A DNA stretch of 64,000 nucleotides from Staphylococcus caprae (GTDB lineage Bacteria > Bacillota > Bacilli > Staphylococcales > Staphylococcaceae). Every line of letters starts with the position of its first letter. Positions within the stretch are counted from its first letter, which is position 1. The stretch covers positions 8,144 to 72,143 of the forward strand of contig NZ_PPRT01000072.1 in the NCBI RefSeq assembly GCF_002902725.1, read 5' to 3'. A program made the position numbers and the translations under genes. The notes below the pieces were generated by a model. The model searched no databases and had not been told where the DNA came from. It worked only from the letters and a program-made list of their open reading frames with translations. Below, one piece after another: positions 45,073 through 56,796 of this stretch.

Positions 45073-46254
45073 ATGCAATTTGACAATATTGAGTTGGCTA
45101 TAGAAGCTTTAAAAAATGGTGAAAGCATTATTGTAGTTGACGATGAGGATAGAGAAAATGAAGGAGATTTAGTCGCTATTACTGAATGGATGGCTGATAA
45201 TACGATTAACTTTATGGCAAAAGAAGGACGAGGTCTTATATGTGCACCAATTGATCGTTCAATTGCGCGTCGTCTAGAATTAAATGCGATGGAAAGCAAT
45301 AATACTGACGTATATGGCACTCATTTTACTGTAAGTGTGGATCATAAAACTACGACAACTGGCATTAGCGCGAATGAGCGCATGTTAACTGCAAGAGCAT
45401 TGATAGATGACAATGCAAGTGCGACAGATTTCAATCGTCCTGGACATTTATTTCCATTGATTGCTAAAGACAATGGTGTATTAGAACGTAATGGTCATAC
45501 TGAAGCGGCTGTCGATTTAGCCAAATTATCGGGGGCACGACCTGCTGGCGTCATTTGTGAAATTATGAATGATGATGGCACAATGGCTAAAGGTAATGAT
45601 TTACAAACGTTTAAGGAACGCCATAATTTGAAAATGATTACGATTGAAAGTTTGATTGCGTATCGTAAACAAACGGAGTCTCATGTTGAATTGAATGCTA
45701 AAGTTAACATGCCTACGGATTTAGGTATATTTGATATGTATGGCTTCACTACTGATTTGAGTGATGAAGAAATTGTAGTCATTGCTAAAGGAGATATCCG
45801 CAGAAATGAAAATGTTCGTATTCACTCTGCATGTTTAACGGGCGATATTTTCCATAGTCAAAGATGTGATTGTGGCGCTCAACTTGAAGCATCAATGAAA
45901 TATATTGATGAGAACGGCGGTATGATTATTTATCTTCCACAAGAAGGTCGTGGTATTGGGTTGATGAACAAATTACGTGCTTATGAACTCATTGAAAAAG
46001 GATACGATACAGTTACTGCGAATCTTGCTTTAGGTTTTGATGAAGATTTAAGAGATTATAATATAGCGGCTCAAATATTGAAATACTTTAATATTGAAAA
46101 GATTAAATTACTCAGTAATAATCCTAAGAAATTTGAAGGATTAAAAGAGTATGGTATTAACATTGAAGATAGAATTGAATTAATTGTTCCTGAAACTGAA
46201 CATAATCATAGCTACATGGAAACGAAGAAGACAAAAATGGGACACTTGATTTAA
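45073..46254 (+). CDS. ribBA: Bifunctional DHBP synthase / GTP cyclohydrolase II
   Basis: A 393-aa fusion. The N-terminal RibB domain (about 1-200; [26 protein letters not shown]) makes dihydroxybutanone phosphate from ribulose-5-phosphate. The C-terminal RibA domain (about 205-393) opens GTP and keeps the zinc cysteines in [19 protein letters not shown] and the PQEGRGIGL loop. The ATG follows TAGGAGGAATTCAC. Third gene of the riboflavin operon. Confidence 0.96.
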   Translation: MQFDNIELAIEALKNGESIIVVDDEDRENEGDLVAITEWMADNTINFMAKEGRGLICAPIDRSIARRLELNAMESNNTDVYGTHFTVSVDHKTTTTGISANERMLTARALIDDNASATDFNRPGHLFPLIAKDNGVLERNGHTEAAVDLAKLSGARPAGVICEIMNDDGTMAKGNDLQTFKERHNLKMITIESLIAYRKQTESHVELNAKVNMPTDLGIFDMYGFTTDLSDEEIVVIAKGDIRRNENVRIHSACLTGDIFHSQRCDCGAQLEASMKYIDENGGMIIYLPQEGRGIGLMNKLRAYELIEKGYDTVTANLALGFDEDLRDYNIAAQILKYFNIEKIKLLSNNPKKFEGLKEYGINIEDRIELIVPETEHNHSYMETKKTKMGHLI

Positions 46255-46297
46255 GTTACTATATAACAAACCGAACAAACGAGGAGGAAATTTAATC

Positions 46298-46756
46298 ATG
46301 AATTTTGAAGGTAAATTAGTTGGTAAAAATTTAAAAATTGCTATTGTGGTAAGCAGATTTAATGATTTTATTACTGGACGTCTATTAGAAGGTGCCAAAG
46401 ACACGTTAATTCGTCATGAAGTTGAAGCGGATCAAATTGATGTAGCGTATGTACCTGGTGCATTTGAGATACCATTAGTTGCTAAGAAATTAGCTCAAAA
46501 AGGGGAATATGATGCGGTCATTACACTTGGTTGTGTAATTAGAGGTGCTACGTCTCACTATGATTATGTATGTAATGAAGTCGCTAAAGGTGTATCGAAG
46601 GCGAATGATGTCTCTGATGTACCAGTTATCTTTGGTATATTAACAACTGAAAGTATTGAACAAGCTGTTGAGCGAGCAGGTACTAAAGCAGGGAACAAAG
46701 GTTCAGAAGCTGCTGTTAGCGCAATTGAAATGGCTAATTTAATTAAACAAATATAG
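46298..46756 (+). CDS. ribH: 6,7-Dimethyl-8-ribityllumazine synthase
   Basis: RibH condenses the pyrimidinedione with dihydroxybutanone phosphate. The 152-aa sequence has [18 protein letters not shown] and GATSHYDYV, all family landmarks. The ATG follows GAGGAGGAAATTTAATC. Last gene of the operon; a long hairpin follows. Confidence 0.97.
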   Translation: MNFEGKLVGKNLKIAIVVSRFNDFITGRLLEGAKDTLIRHEVEADQIDVAYVPGAFEIPLVAKKLAQKGEYDAVITLGCVIRGATSHYDYVCNEVAKGVSKANDVSDVPVIFGILTTESIEQAVERAGTKAGNKGSEAAVSAIEMANLIKQI

Positions 46757-46766
46757 ACAAAGCAAT

Positions 46767-46817
46767 ACGGCACGAAGAAGTTATCATGGCGGGTGCGTCG
46801 ACTTCTTCGTGCCGTTT
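46767..46817. terminator. Shared terminator ribH / proline dehydrogenase
   Basis: ACGGCACGAAGAAGT and ACTTCTTCGTGCCGT are perfect 15-base arms around a loop of about 19 bases. T runs are poor on both sides, but the stem is very stable. Confidence 0.75.
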
Positions 46818-46828
46818 GGTTTGTTACC

Positions 46829-47830
46829 TTAACGCTTGAGTAGTTGTGTTGCTATGGCGAGGGTGCTGGCGACGCCTGCAGCGATGCCTCCGTAAAGGCC
46901 TACCTTTTTTAAAACTTTAGGGTTAGTAAATTCTTTAAAAGCAAGTGATAAATTTTGAGGTCTTTCAGCTAATCTTCTCATAAAGTATGCAAACCAATCA
47001 TCACCGTATGGTACATAAACTGTAAAATGGTAACCCTCGTTAGCGATAGATTGTGCTAACTCAGAACGGAAACCATATAACATTTGGAATTCCATTTGGT
47101 CTTTTTCGATATGATTTTTCTTCATAAATTGTTTAACATGATTAATAATTTGATCATCATGTGTAGCAATAGATGTATAATTACGTGCATTTAATAAACG
47201 TTTCTCGATTATATGAATGTAATTTGCATCAATCTCTTCTTTAGTTTGGTATGCGATAGTTTCATTTTCTTTATACGCACCTTTTACTAAACGTAAACGA
47301 AGATCGGGATATTTATCTATTAAATCTTCAGCTTCATAAAGATACGCTTGTACCACAGTTCCGACATTTCTAAATTCACCTTTAAGTCTGTCTAATACTT
47401 GCTGAATTTGTTGCAAACTGTCGTATTTTTCAGTATCTATGTTAATATGCATTTTGTCACATTCGTCTGCTTTGAGAAGTATTTCTCGCATATTTTCATA
47501 AGCAAGATCTAAATCAAATTCACTACCTAATTGACTTATCTTAACAGACATATGCGCCTCAACATCATAAAATTGAATTGCTTCGATAATTTCTAAAATT
47601 TGTTGTTTGGCATGTAAACTTTCTTCTCTAGTACCAACAAATTCACCTAAACAATCCACTGTCACAGCGATTTTATATTCATTTAAATATTGAATGGTTT
47701 CTATTAATTCAGGAATTGTATTTCCTGCTACAACTTTATTTGCGCCCATTCTTGGTCCTACTTTTTTAGCGGTTTCATTTAAATAAGTACTGTTAGATAA
47801 TGCGATAAAGAAATCTCTAAAAAGTGACAT
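46829..47830 (-). CDS. putA: Proline dehydrogenase
   Basis: A 333-aa FAD-dependent proline dehydrogenase (monofunctional, without the P5C dehydrogenase domain) with RLVKGAY, FQMLYGFRSEL and the substrate-binding YFMRRLAERPQN. It oxidises proline to P5C and feeds electrons to quinone. The C-terminal hydrophobic stretch (about 310-330) may attach it to the membrane. A cre-like site lies in its promoter region, in line with glucose repression of proline use in S. aureus. Confidence 0.93.
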   Translation of the reverse strand: MSLFRDFFIALSNSTYLNETAKKVGPRMGANKVVAGNTIPELIETIQYLNEYKIAVTVDCLGEFVGTREESLHAKQQILEIIEAIQFYDVEAHMSVKISQLGSEFDLDLAYENMREILLKADECDKMHINIDTEKYDSLQQIQQVLDRLKGEFRNVGTVVQAYLYEAEDLIDKYPDLRLRLVKGAYKENETIAYQTKEEIDANYIHIIEKRLLNARNYTSIATHDDQIINHVKQFMKKNHIEKDQMEFQMLYGFRSELAQSIANEGYHFTVYVPYGDDWFAYFMRRLAERPQNLSLAFKEFTNPKVLKKVGLYGGIAAGVASTLAIATQLLKR

Positions 47831-47897
47831 ATGTAATACCTCCCTTTGCGATGAAACATTTATGTTTAAAAATAGTGTATCACGAAACTTATATATG

Positions 47898-47911
47898 AGA
47901 AAGCGTTTACA
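47898..47911 (-). promoter_or_regulatory. cre-like (CcpA) site upstream of proline dehydrogenase
   Basis: AGAAAGCGTTTACA matches 13 of 14 positions of TGWAARCGYTWNCW and lies about 70 bases upstream of the start codon. Confidence 0.7.
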
Positions 47912-48077
47912 TAATGCGATAAAACAATATTCGGGTATAATTATACTTTTATTTTTATGTGAGATTTGTATCGTTTAATTGATTTTTAATTGAAAATAAG
48001 GCTATAAATGGTAATCAATATGTTCGTTTTGCTATAATTGTACTATTAAAGAATAAATAAAAAGGGGCAGTCTTAGA

Positions 48078-48905
48078 ATGTGGAAATGGGAAACAGAAAA
48101 TGATGCTAAAGGCATTGTGGTCATTGCTCATAATATTTTAGAACATACCGGACGATATGCGTACGTTATTACCATGCTTAGAAGAAATGGTTATCACGTT
48201 ATCATGGGAGACTTGCCTGGACAAGGACAAACATCTCGCGCAAATAAAGGACAAATTGAGGATTTTAATACATATCATGAGCATTTTGTAGAATGGATAA
48301 AAATTGCCAATGAATATAAACTTCCTACTTTTGTATTAGGTGTTGGTTTAGGTGGATTAATCATATTAAATCTTTTAGAAAAAGTAGACCTACCAATTGA
48401 GGGGATGATGTTAATGTCCCCAATGTTAGAACTTCGCAAATCTGGTAAGGATCGTAAAAATAAGATGATATCTAATCTAGGTAAAATGTCTAAAGATACA
48501 CGTTTTAAAGTTGGAATTACGACGCAAGATTTAACACGTAATGAGGAAATTATTGAAGAAACTGACAATGATGGATTAATTCTAAAGAAAGTGACTTATC
48601 GTTGGTATAATTTAATCGTTGAGAAGATGAAAGAAACAATGGATCATATTAAAGATATTAAACCATTACCTTCATTAATCATGTACGGTACAGAAGATAA
48701 AATTGTAGATACCGATGTCATTATTGAATTAAAAGATAAATTAGCTACAAATGAACTATACTTTAAATCTTGGGAAGGGTTATATCATGAAATTCAAAAT
48801 GAACCCGAAAGAGACCAAGTGATGAGATATGTATTAACTTTCTTAAACAATAGTGTAAATACAATGGGATTTGTTGTCGAAGAGGAAGAAATTGAAGATA
48901 TTTAA
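48078..48905 (+). CDS. Lysophospholipase-like alpha/beta-hydrolase-fold protein lacking the nucleophile serine
   Basis: A 275-aa protein of the monoacylglycerol-lipase/lysophospholipase group (HNILEHTGRYAYV, GDLPGQGQTS, YGTEDKIVDTD, YHEIQNE). The nucleophile elbow that normally reads GHSMGG is GVGLGG here (residues 88-93), so glycine G90 replaces the catalytic serine, while the acidic and histidine positions remain. It is therefore either inactive or unconventional. It is monocistronic after AAGGGGCAG. Repeat copy D follows at once, and gene order after it no longer follows S. aureus. Confidence 0.75.
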   Translation: MWKWETENDAKGIVVIAHNILEHTGRYAYVITMLRRNGYHVIMGDLPGQGQTSRANKGQIEDFNTYHEHFVEWIKIANEYKLPTFVLGVGLGGLIILNLLEKVDLPIEGMMLMSPMLELRKSGKDRKNKMISNLGKMSKDTRFKVGITTQDLTRNEEIIEETDNDGLILKKVTYRWYNLIVEKMKETMDHIKDIKPLPSLIMYGTEDKIVDTDVIIELKDKLATNELYFKSWEGLYHEIQNEPERDQVMRYVLTFLNNSVNTMGFVVEEEEIEDI

Positions 48906-48908
48906 ATT

Positions 48909-49077
48909 TTGAGGGAGTGAGACATAATTAAATGTATCAGCCTTCTTTAACATATTGGCAGTAGATGTCTGAATTGAAAGTGCGCTTATATCAAGCTTCT
49001 TTCAATCCTAGCCATCCTTGCCGGGGTGGGACAACGAAAATAATTTTGCTAAATTATATTTCTGTCCCACTCCCCTT
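48909..49077 (-). repeat. Intergenic repeat family, copy D (inverted relative to B)
   Basis: Its reverse complement matches copy B with about 5 differences over about 155 bases. In this copy the two ends are complementary (GGGAGTGAGACA at 48913-48924 and TGTCCCACTCCC at 49063-49074, 11 of 12 pairs), so the whole element can fold into one large hairpin. GTGGGACA/TGTCCCAC also forms an inner stem at 49026-49070. Confidence 0.85.
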
Positions 49078-49114
49078 AATACAAAATCATCGTATTTAAT
49101 TTGTTATAGGATAA

Positions 49115-49474
49115 TTAACATTGTTCAGGGTTTCCTGAAACTTTAGCTGTTTTAAATGAACTGCCACAACCACATGAAGCGATGGCATTCGGGTTATCGA
49201 TTTGGAAACCGCCACCCATTAATGATTGTTTAAAATCAATTGTCGTACCATTTAAAACTGGTGCGTCATATTTATCTACGAGCACTTTAAGTCCATAATA
49301 CTCTAGCACTTCGTCATTATCGCCAGGTGTTTCTTCAGCAGACATACCGTATGTTAACCCAGTACATCCACCACCATTTACTTTAATTTTTAAATAGCCA
49401 TCTGACATATCATTACTTGCTAACATATCTTTCACTTCATAAGCTGCTGCTTCTGTTAAGATTACCGTTGGCAT
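49115..49474 (-). CDS. A-type iron-sulfur carrier (HesB/IscA/SufA family)
   Basis: A 119-aa scaffold/carrier with the three conserved cysteines (C in GGGCTG and the C-terminal CGCGSSF pair). It delivers Fe-S clusters to target enzymes. The GGGAGGTAGTAAT ribosome site selects ATG 49474 (MPTVIL), seven codons inside the longer open frame. It lies beside yuzB, nfu and ndhF, a group of Fe-S and redox genes. Confidence 0.92.
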   Translation of the reverse strand: MPTVILTEAAAYEVKDMLASNDMSDGYLKIKVNGGGCTGLTYGMSAEETPGDNDEVLEYYGLKVLVDKYDAPVLNGTTIDFKQSLMGGGFQIDNPNAIASCGCGSSFKTAKVSGNPEQC

Positions 49475-49550
49475 ATTACTACCTCCCAAGATCATTCTCT
49501 CTGATAATAAAATTCTACTATATCTATTCTAATATGATTTGCTTTTCTCA

Positions 49551-49796
49551 TTAAAACATATTCGTAATATCATTTTCTTCAATATGTTTATAAATGTTAT
49601 TTAATAAATCATCCGGTGTATCACCTTCAACGATATCACCATCGACAAGTGCATACAACCCACTAGAACATATCCCACAATTTTGTAGGCATCCGTATTC
49701 TAATACATCAACACCTGGATCATTTTCTAGTTTTTCGTAGACAATATCTCCGCCCTTTGCCATATTCGAGACACAAAATTCTACTAACGGGAACAT
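49551..49796 (-). CDS. yuzB: YuzB-family (UPF0349) protein
   Basis: An 81-aa thioredoxin-like, ferredoxin-type small protein with the cysteine cluster [20 protein letters not shown], suggesting metal or [2Fe-2S] binding. No reaction is established. The ATG at 49796 follows AAGGTGTCTT. It is transcribed with or next to the A-type carrier gene and is divergent from ndhF. Confidence 0.9.
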   Translation of the reverse strand: MFPLVEFCVSNMAKGGDIVYEKLENDPGVDVLEYGCLQNCGICSSGLYALVDGDIVEGDTPDDLLNNIYKHIEENDITNMF

Positions 49797-50109
49797 AAGA
49801 CACCTTCTTAATATTTATTAGTTCACATATTATAACAAAGTTACTGCCTCTATGACTATCCGTCAGCTTGACGATTTCTACAACCTACATTTTTACTATT
49901 TTTACAAATTAAATTGCATTCTACATTTGTTTGTAGTCATTTTGAAAAACCGATATAATAGTGTTACACATACATATTTACTTTAAAATTCAGGGGTTAA
50001 GTAAATATTACGAAAGTTATCTTTGATGTTAACGGGTACATGAAAGATATTTTTAAAAGGGTCTCAATAATTAATAAATAAAATATGTTGAATAAAGGGG
50101 TATAAGGTA
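49797..50109. other. Divergent intergenic region yuzB/ndhF
   Basis: 313 bp without a gene. The ndhF promoter is likely TTGTAG (49931-49936), 17-base spacer, TATAAT (49954-49959), giving a leader of about 145 bases. CTACAA/TTGTAG copies around 49880-49936 form imperfect dyads that could be an operator. Confidence 0.5.
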
Positions 50110-51174
50110 ATGAAAAACTTAGTATTACTAGGCGGGGGTTACGGTAATATGCGAATTATGTCACGTATTTTACCTAATTCAATTCCCGAGGGGTACAACG
50201 TGACGTTAGTCGATCGTATGCCATTCCACGGTTTAAAGCCTGAATTCTATGCATTGGCAGCAGGAACGAAATCCGACAAAGATGTGCGCATGCGCTTTCC
50301 TGATAATAACCAAATTAATACGGTTTATGGAGAAATAAATGACATCGATTTGGACGCACAAATTATCTCAGTAGGAAATTCAAAAATTGACTATGATGAG
50401 CTTATTATAGGTCTTGGTTGTGAAGATAAATATCATAATGTACCAGGTGCAGAGGAATACACGCATAGTATTCAGACTTTGTCTAAATCTCGTGATACTT
50501 TCCACAGTATTAGTGAATTACCAAGTGGTGCTCGCGTAGGTATCGTTGGCGCAGGATTAAGTGGTATCGAATTAGCAAGTGAGCTACGTGAAAGTCGCTC
50601 AGATTTAGAAATCTTACTTTATGACAGAGGTCCACGTATTTTAAGAAATTTTCCTGAAAAGTTAAGTAAATACATATCAAATTGGTTCTCAAAACATAAT
50701 GTTACTGTAGTACCGAATTCAATCATTGATCGCGTTGAACCAGGGAAAATTTATAATAATGGAGAACCAGAAAACATTGATTTAGTAGTATGGACTGCTG
50801 GTATCCAACCTGTTGAAGTAGTTAGAAATTTACCTATCGATATCAGTAATACCGGACGCGTCATTCTTAATCAATATCATCAAGTTCCAACATACAAAAA
50901 TGTATACGTCGTAGGCGATTGTGCAGATCTTCCTCATGCACCAAGTGCTCAATTAGCTGAATATCAAGGCGATCAAATTGCTGATGTGCTCAAGAAACAG
51001 TGGAACAATGAACCACTTCCTGAAAAGATGCCTGAAATTAAAATTCAAGGTTTCTTAGGATCACTTGGAGACAAACAAGGTTTCGCGTACATTATGGATC
51101 GCACGGTGACTGGACGTTTAGCTTCTATACTTAAGTCCGGCGTATTATGGCTTTATAAATATCATAATGGTTAA
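50110..51174 (+). CDS. ndhF: Type II NADH dehydrogenase-like protein (NdhF/YutJ)
   Basis: A 354-aa flavoprotein with an N-terminal FAD motif (LVLLGGGYGNMRIM), a central NADH motif (RVGIVGAGLSGIELASEL, about 142-159) and the C-terminal FAD signature (NVYVVGDCADLPHAPSA). It matches the second staphylococcal NDH-2 (NdhF), shorter than NdhC, which passes NADH electrons to menaquinone. It is a peripheral membrane protein without helices. The ATG follows AAGGGGTATAAGGTA. Substrate specificity is inferred from the family. Confidence 0.85.
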   Translation: MKNLVLLGGGYGNMRIMSRILPNSIPEGYNVTLVDRMPFHGLKPEFYALAAGTKSDKDVRMRFPDNNQINTVYGEINDIDLDAQIISVGNSKIDYDELIIGLGCEDKYHNVPGAEEYTHSIQTLSKSRDTFHSISELPSGARVGIVGAGLSGIELASELRESRSDLEILLYDRGPRILRNFPEKLSKYISNWFSKHNVTVVPNSIIDRVEPGKIYNNGEPENIDLVVWTAGIQPVEVVRNLPIDISNTGRVILNQYHQVPTYKNVYVVGDCADLPHAPSAQLAEYQGDQIADVLKKQWNNEPLPEKMPEIKIQGFLGSLGDKQGFAYIMDRTVTGRLASILKSGVLWLYKYHNG

Positions 51175-51184
51175 ACATGTTCAC

Positions 51185-51219
51185 GAAGGCAAGTTCTATT
51201 TATTCTAGAACCTGCCTTC
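51185..51219. terminator. Hairpin between ndhF and yuzD (convergent)
   Basis: GAAGGCAAGTTCT pairs with AGAACCTGCCTTC (one mismatch). T runs are weak on both sides. Confidence 0.55.
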
Positions 51220-51234
51220 AATTTGTATATTCAA

Positions 51235-51555
51235 TTAATTTTCAAAGTGAGCGTCAATAAAACGTGTGACTTGCTTCGTTTGAATGTAACCATCAGCGAC
51301 ATATTCATCGTTCATTGTCACTAAAGGGTAAAATAGCTCATCTTCATGAATTCTTTCAATAAACTGTTCATCATGATCCGTCAAATTCTCTTTATCTTTA
51401 TTGATATCAATATATGTGAACTCAAAATGATGTTCAGGAAACTTTCTTTTAAGTAATGGTGGTAACCACTCAAATGTATCTTTTGAGGTTGGTGCATTAA
51501 CGCAACTCGCACACACCACGTCAGCGCCATACACAACAACACTAATTTTAGTCAT
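51235..51555 (-). CDS. yuzD: YuzD-family thioredoxin-like protein
   Basis: A 106-aa protein with a CxxC-type motif (VCASCVNAP) near the N-terminus in a thioredoxin-like context, characteristic of YuzD. Likely a small redox or metal-binding protein; function unproven. The open frame continues to 51687, but GGGGGATTTTG fixes ATG 51555 (MTKISV). It is divergent from nfu. Confidence 0.87.
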   Translation of the reverse strand: MTKISVVVYGADVVCASCVNAPTSKDTFEWLPPLLKRKFPEHHFEFTYIDINKDKENLTDHDEQFIERIHEDELFYPLVTMNDEYVADGYIQTKQVTRFIDAHFEN

Positions 51556-51654
51556 CAAAATCCCCCATCTTGTTTTATAGATTTTTACTACTGAATCTAT
51601 TATAATGAATAAATAATGATTATGAAATAAATGACTTGAAAGGAGACATGTCTC

Positions 51655-51897
51655 ATGCCTACTGAGAATGCAACAATGTTCGATCAAGTAGCTGAAGTCA
51701 TTGAACGCTTACGTCCATTTTTATTACGTGACGGCGGTGACTGTACACTCGTAGACGTCGAAGATGGTATTGTTAAATTACAACTACACGGCGCTTGTGG
51801 TACATGCCCAAGTTCTACAATCACATTAAAAGCTGGTATTGAACGCGCACTTCACGAAGAAGTTCCAGGCGTTATCGAAGTAGAACAAGTATTCTAA
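51655..51897 (+). CDS. nfu: NifU-type Fe-S cluster scaffold (Nfu)
   Basis: An 80-aa Nfu domain with the cluster-binding CGTC motif ([10 protein letters not shown]). Nfu carries [4Fe-4S] clusters to enzymes such as aconitase and LipA. The ATG at 51655 follows AAAGGAGACATGTCTC. A -10 TATAAT lies at 51601-51606. It is immediately followed by a strong terminator. Confidence 0.94.
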   Translation: MPTENATMFDQVAEVIERLRPFLLRDGGDCTLVDVEDGIVKLQLHGACGTCPSSTITLKAGIERALHEEVPGVIEVEQVF

Positions 51898-51919
51898 TTC
51901 AATATATAAGAAACGCGAT

Positions 51920-51947
51920 AAGTGCTCTAATGAGCGCTTATTTTTTA
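51920..51947 (+). terminator. Intrinsic terminator after nfu
   Basis: AAGTGCTC-TAAT-GAGCGCTT followed by ATTTTTT. Confidence 0.9.
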
Positions 51948-51955
51948 TAACAAAA

Positions 51956-52045
51956 AAGCCAAACACTACTTTGTGAGGAATCCCCTGAAAGTTAGATTTT
52001 AATCAAACTTTCAGTGACTTACCGATTTGAGTTAGTGTTTGGCTT
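51956..52045 (-). terminator. Terminator of the dlt operon
   Basis: Exact arms AAGCCAAACACTA (51956-51968) and TAGTGTTTGGCTT (52033-52045) enclose a second stem, CTGAAAGTT/AACTTTCAG. On the minus strand TTTTTTG follows. Confidence 0.85.
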
Positions 52046-52059
52046 CTTTTTAATCTTTA

Positions 52060-53540
<1,481 letters not shown>

Positions 53541-53551
53541 TTACTCCTTTA

Positions 53552-54766
53552 TTAAATAAATTTACCTGAGAAAATTAAGAATCCAAATGTTACAAAATGG
53601 AATGTAATAATGATACTTAGTGCGGTTGTAAATCCATTTTGCCAACGTGGTGGATGCTTTTTACGCCAACGTTCATAATAGCCATAACCAATGAACAATG
53701 CCGCATGGTATAAACCATATACAATGTAATAAACTTCAAGACCGTGCCATACACCCATGATAAAGAAGTTCAAGAAGAATGCCATATTAGACATTGCGAA
53801 TTGGCTTTTCAATAACTTCTTACGAGACATATAGAATAATGATCTCATGTAAATACAATCTCTAAACCAGAACGATAAAGTCATGTGCCATCTGTTCCAG
53901 AAATCTTTAATATTTCTAGCCTTGAATGGTTGATTAAAGTTCGGTGGCGTTTTAATTCCGTATAAATAACTTACTGCTATCGCAAATAAACTGTATCCTG
54001 CGAAATCGAAGAATAAATAGAAACTATACGCGTACATGTATAACCACATGTGCGTAAAGCCATGTAAGTTTAATTGTAACGGATTAACCGCATAAACTTG
54101 AATGAAATACGCAATAATGTATTTATATAAGAAACCTAACATAATCATGTGGATAGCTTTAAGAACAAGTTCTCTATATTCTCCACCTGTAGGTACCTTT
54201 TTATCGTCTTTAACAAAGCGTTTATAACGATCGATTGGCCCTGAAGAAATCGTTGGGAAGAATGAAATAAATTGAATTAACTTCCCTACTTTAATTTCTT
54301 TAATTGAACCATCACGAATTTCCATGATTAATTGAACACTTTTGAATGTGACATATGAAATACCTAGGAATCCAACAAATTCGATTAACTTGCTCTCATG
54401 AAAATGAATTTGATGTCCGCCTAACCAAGTACTTTGTAATATTTTAACCAAAGCTAAAGGTAAAATGGATAAAACCATTACAGTTACAAACTTAGCAAAT
54501 GTATTATTCTTCTGTCTTGATTTATAGTAGAACATAATCAATGCGACTTGCCAAATAACATAAATAATAAAACTCAATAGTTGTACACTTAAATACTTTT
54601 GACCGAATAAATTGTGTTTATCTGAAGAGAAGATTAACACAATCATAATGGCAGTACTTATACCGTTATAAATATAACTTCGCTTACCTAAAAATCCGAG
54701 TATAATAACTGGAATAAGTACAATAAAAGCAATTAAGAAGAAGGTAAACGTTCCATATGGAATCAT
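53552..54766 (-). CDS. dltB: DltB: MBOAT-family D-alanyl transfer membrane protein
   Basis: A 404-aa polytopic membrane O-acyltransferase with the MBOAT signatures [17 protein letters not shown] and the catalytic histidine in IMGVWHGLE. It moves D-alanine from DltC across the membrane. The start overlaps the dltA stop by 4 bases. Confidence 0.96.
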   Translation of the reverse strand: MIPYGTFTFFLIAFIVLIPVIILGFLGKRSYIYNGISTAIMIVLIFSSDKHNLFGQKYLSVQLLSFIIYVIWQVALIMFYYKSRQKNNTFAKFVTVMVLSILPLALVKILQSTWLGGHQIHFHESKLIEFVGFLGISYVTFKSVQLIMEIRDGSIKEIKVGKLIQFISFFPTISSGPIDRYKRFVKDDKKVPTGGEYRELVLKAIHMIMLGFLYKYIIAYFIQVYAVNPLQLNLHGFTHMWLYMYAYSFYLFFDFAGYSLFAIAVSYLYGIKTPPNFNQPFKARNIKDFWNRWHMTLSFWFRDCIYMRSLFYMSRKKLLKSQFAMSNMAFFLNFFIMGVWHGLEVYYIVYGLYHAALFIGYGYYERWRKKHPPRWQNGFTTALSIIITFHFVTFGFLIFSGKFI

Positions 54767-56220
54767 CCGTTAACTACCTCTGCAATCTTTTTACGATCTA
54801 ATTTACCATTTGATGTAAGTGGCAACTGTTCCATCCATTCGAACTTTCTCGGAATCATATACTCTGGTAAGCGAGATTTAAGTTCATGTTTGATGTTCGT
54901 CGTCATTGCTAAATTATCTTCAACTGGTTCATGTGGCACAACTGCGCCAATGAGATGTACAACTTTACCATTTTTATAAACTGGTACAACAATTGCTTCT
55001 CTTACATATTGAGATTGACGCAATTGTGTTTCAATTTCTTCAAGTTCCATTCGATAACCATTAAGCTTGATTTGGAAATCAATACGTCCTTGGATAAACC
55101 ATTGTCCGTCTTCTTCTTTAGCTTTATCGCCTGTATGATATGTTCTTGTACCATCTTCAAAATTGAAAACAGCTGAAGTTTTCTCTTCATTCTTCAAGTA
55201 ACCTAAGCTCACACTTTGACCTTCAATGACAAGTTCGCCTTCATCTGTGGTTGATAAAGTAGTACCAGGTCTAGCCACACCAACTGGTAATGGATTGTAT
55301 TGATCTAATACATCTTGTGTAATTTGAATACTAGTCACAGCTACAGTCGCTTCAGTAGGACCGTAAGTATTATAAATTGTAGCGTTAGGATATCTACTTA
55401 CTAATGCTTTCGCTGTTCTATGAGGTAAGATTTCTCCACAGAAGAAGAATTGATTTAAACTACCATATTGTTCCTCATTAAGATTAGGTAATAGTAAACA
55501 CATTTCTATGAATGACGGAGTTGAAACCCACACATTAATAGGCGTATTGACTAACATTTCATTTAGTAGTTTAGGCTTTTTAATCATATCTTTGTCTACT
55601 AAATTTAAAGTTCCGCCTGATGTTAAACATGGGTAAATCGCCATTACAGATAAATCAAACGAGAATGGCGCTTGGTTAAGCCATTCTTTACCTTCGCCTG
55701 CTTTATTAAGTGAAACCATCCATTCTGCAAATTCAATCAAACTTGCATATTCGATTTGTACACCTTTAGGCTCACCTGTCGAACCAGATGTAAAAATGGT
55801 ATAAACAACGTCATTTGTTTTCATTTGGCTATCGAAAACGATTGGAAATTGAGATTCCTTAACGTCTTTGATAGAAATGACTTCAGCAATAGATTGGTCT
55901 ACATCTTCTTCTGAAGTATTGAAAATATATTCTGGTTGTACCTTTTCAATGATCATTTTCACACGTTCTTCTGGAACTGATGTGTCAATAGGTACATAAC
56001 CACAACCTGCTTTGATTGCACCTATCATACCTACAATCATGTAAGGAGACATATGACCATATAAGACCATTGGTTTCTTACTATCTTGTAATTGATGCGC
56101 TAGCTTACTTGATGCATGATCTAATTCTTTATAAGTTAAGACTTCATTTGTATGTCTAACCGCAATCGCTTCAGGTTGTACCTTAACGAAATGGTTTAAC
56201 GTATTAATTATTTCTGCCAT
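54763..56220 (-). CDS. dltA: DltA: D-alanine--carrier protein ligase
   Basis: A 485-aa ANL-superfamily adenylating enzyme with [25 protein letters not shown], the [13 protein letters not shown] hinge and the catalytic C-terminal lysine in SNGKLDRKK. It activates D-alanine and loads DltC in the cytosol. It follows dltX by 15 bases, with GAGGGAGAG as ribosome site. D-alanylation lowers surface charge and reduces susceptibility to cationic peptides. Confidence 0.97.
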   Translation of the reverse strand: MAEIINTLNHFVKVQPEAIAVRHTNEVLTYKELDHASSKLAHQLQDSKKPMVLYGHMSPYMIVGMIGAIKAGCGYVPIDTSVPEERVKMIIEKVQPEYIFNTSEEDVDQSIAEVISIKDVKESQFPIVFDSQMKTNDVVYTIFTSGSTGEPKGVQIEYASLIEFAEWMVSLNKAGEGKEWLNQAPFSFDLSVMAIYPCLTSGGTLNLVDKDMIKKPKLLNEMLVNTPINVWVSTPSFIEMCLLLPNLNEEQYGSLNQFFFCGEILPHRTAKALVSRYPNATIYNTYGPTEATVAVTSIQITQDVLDQYNPLPVGVARPGTTLSTTDEGELVIEGQSVSLGYLKNEEKTSAVFNFEDGTRTYHTGDKAKEEDGQWFIQGRIDFQIKLNGYRMELEEIETQLRQSQYVREAIVVPVYKNGKVVHLIGAVVPHEPVEDNLAMTTNIKHELKSRLPEYMIPRKFEWMEQLPLTSNGKLDRKKIAEVVNG

Positions 56221-56235
56221 AATTACTCTCCCTCA

Positions 56236-56385
56236 TTAGAATTCATTATAAATGAAGTTATTATGTGTATCGCCACTACCGTATATTAAATACAAAGCTA
56301 TAAATATAGCTAAATATAATAATGTTAGTAAGTAAGGCTTCATTTTCTCAAAATGCTTGTTAGGTTCTTTACCTTTAGCTTTCAT
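56236..56385 (-). CDS. dltX: DltX: small membrane protein of the dlt operon
   Basis: A 49-aa single-helix protein (MKAKGKEPNKHFEKMKPYLL, helix to about residue 37, then SGDTHNNFIYNEF). The conserved C-terminal tail takes part in D-alanyl transfer in homologous systems. The ATG at 56385 follows GAGAGGTGCTAT. It is first in the operon and too short for many gene callers. Confidence 0.93.
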   Translation of the reverse strand: MKAKGKEPNKHFEKMKPYLLTLLYLAIFIALYLIYGSGDTHNNFIYNEF

Positions 56386-56796
56386 ATAGCACCTCTCAAA
56401 CTTGGACTATTTTATTCGTTCATAAACAACTATTCTGCTTATATAAAATACGTCTATTAAAATCTAACGTTTTGAACCGTGATTTTTAAAATACAAAGCT
56501 ACTTTTATATTTTAGTTTTACAATTTATTATAATCGTATTCGAATTATAATTCAATTCAATTTTTATAATCTTTGTATAATGAGCTAACTCAATATTGAA
56601 TGACGAATTAAAAAAGTCGTCACGTATTTTAAACGATTGAACGTTCTCACTTTTATTAGAACAACATCATTTTAAAACTAAACAGTCAAATAGACAATTA
56701 CAGACTGTATAACAAAATTGTTAGATTAAGCCACAAAAAACTCATATAATCAAAACACGTCCTTTAAACTATGATTACATGAGCTTTTATGTCTAT
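56386..56796. other. Intergenic region upstream of dltX
   Basis: 411 very AT-rich bases with no credible ORF. It holds the dlt promoter (several TATATAA-like -10 candidates around 56440-56450 on the minus strand, none decisive) and, next to the hydroxyacid dehydrogenase gene, its terminator at about 56738-56790. Confidence 0.5.
56738..56790 (-). terminator. Terminator after the hydroxyacid dehydrogenase gene
   Basis: On the minus strand AGCTCATGTAATCA pairs with TGATTATATGAGTT (few mismatches), followed by TTTTTTG. Confidence 0.75.

Noticed and set aside
51607..51632. Fur-box-like AATAATGATTATGAAAT upstream of nfu
   Set aside because: Only one half resembles the Fur consensus and the other arm diverges. 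In an AT-rich genome such matches are common, so it is not listed as a site.
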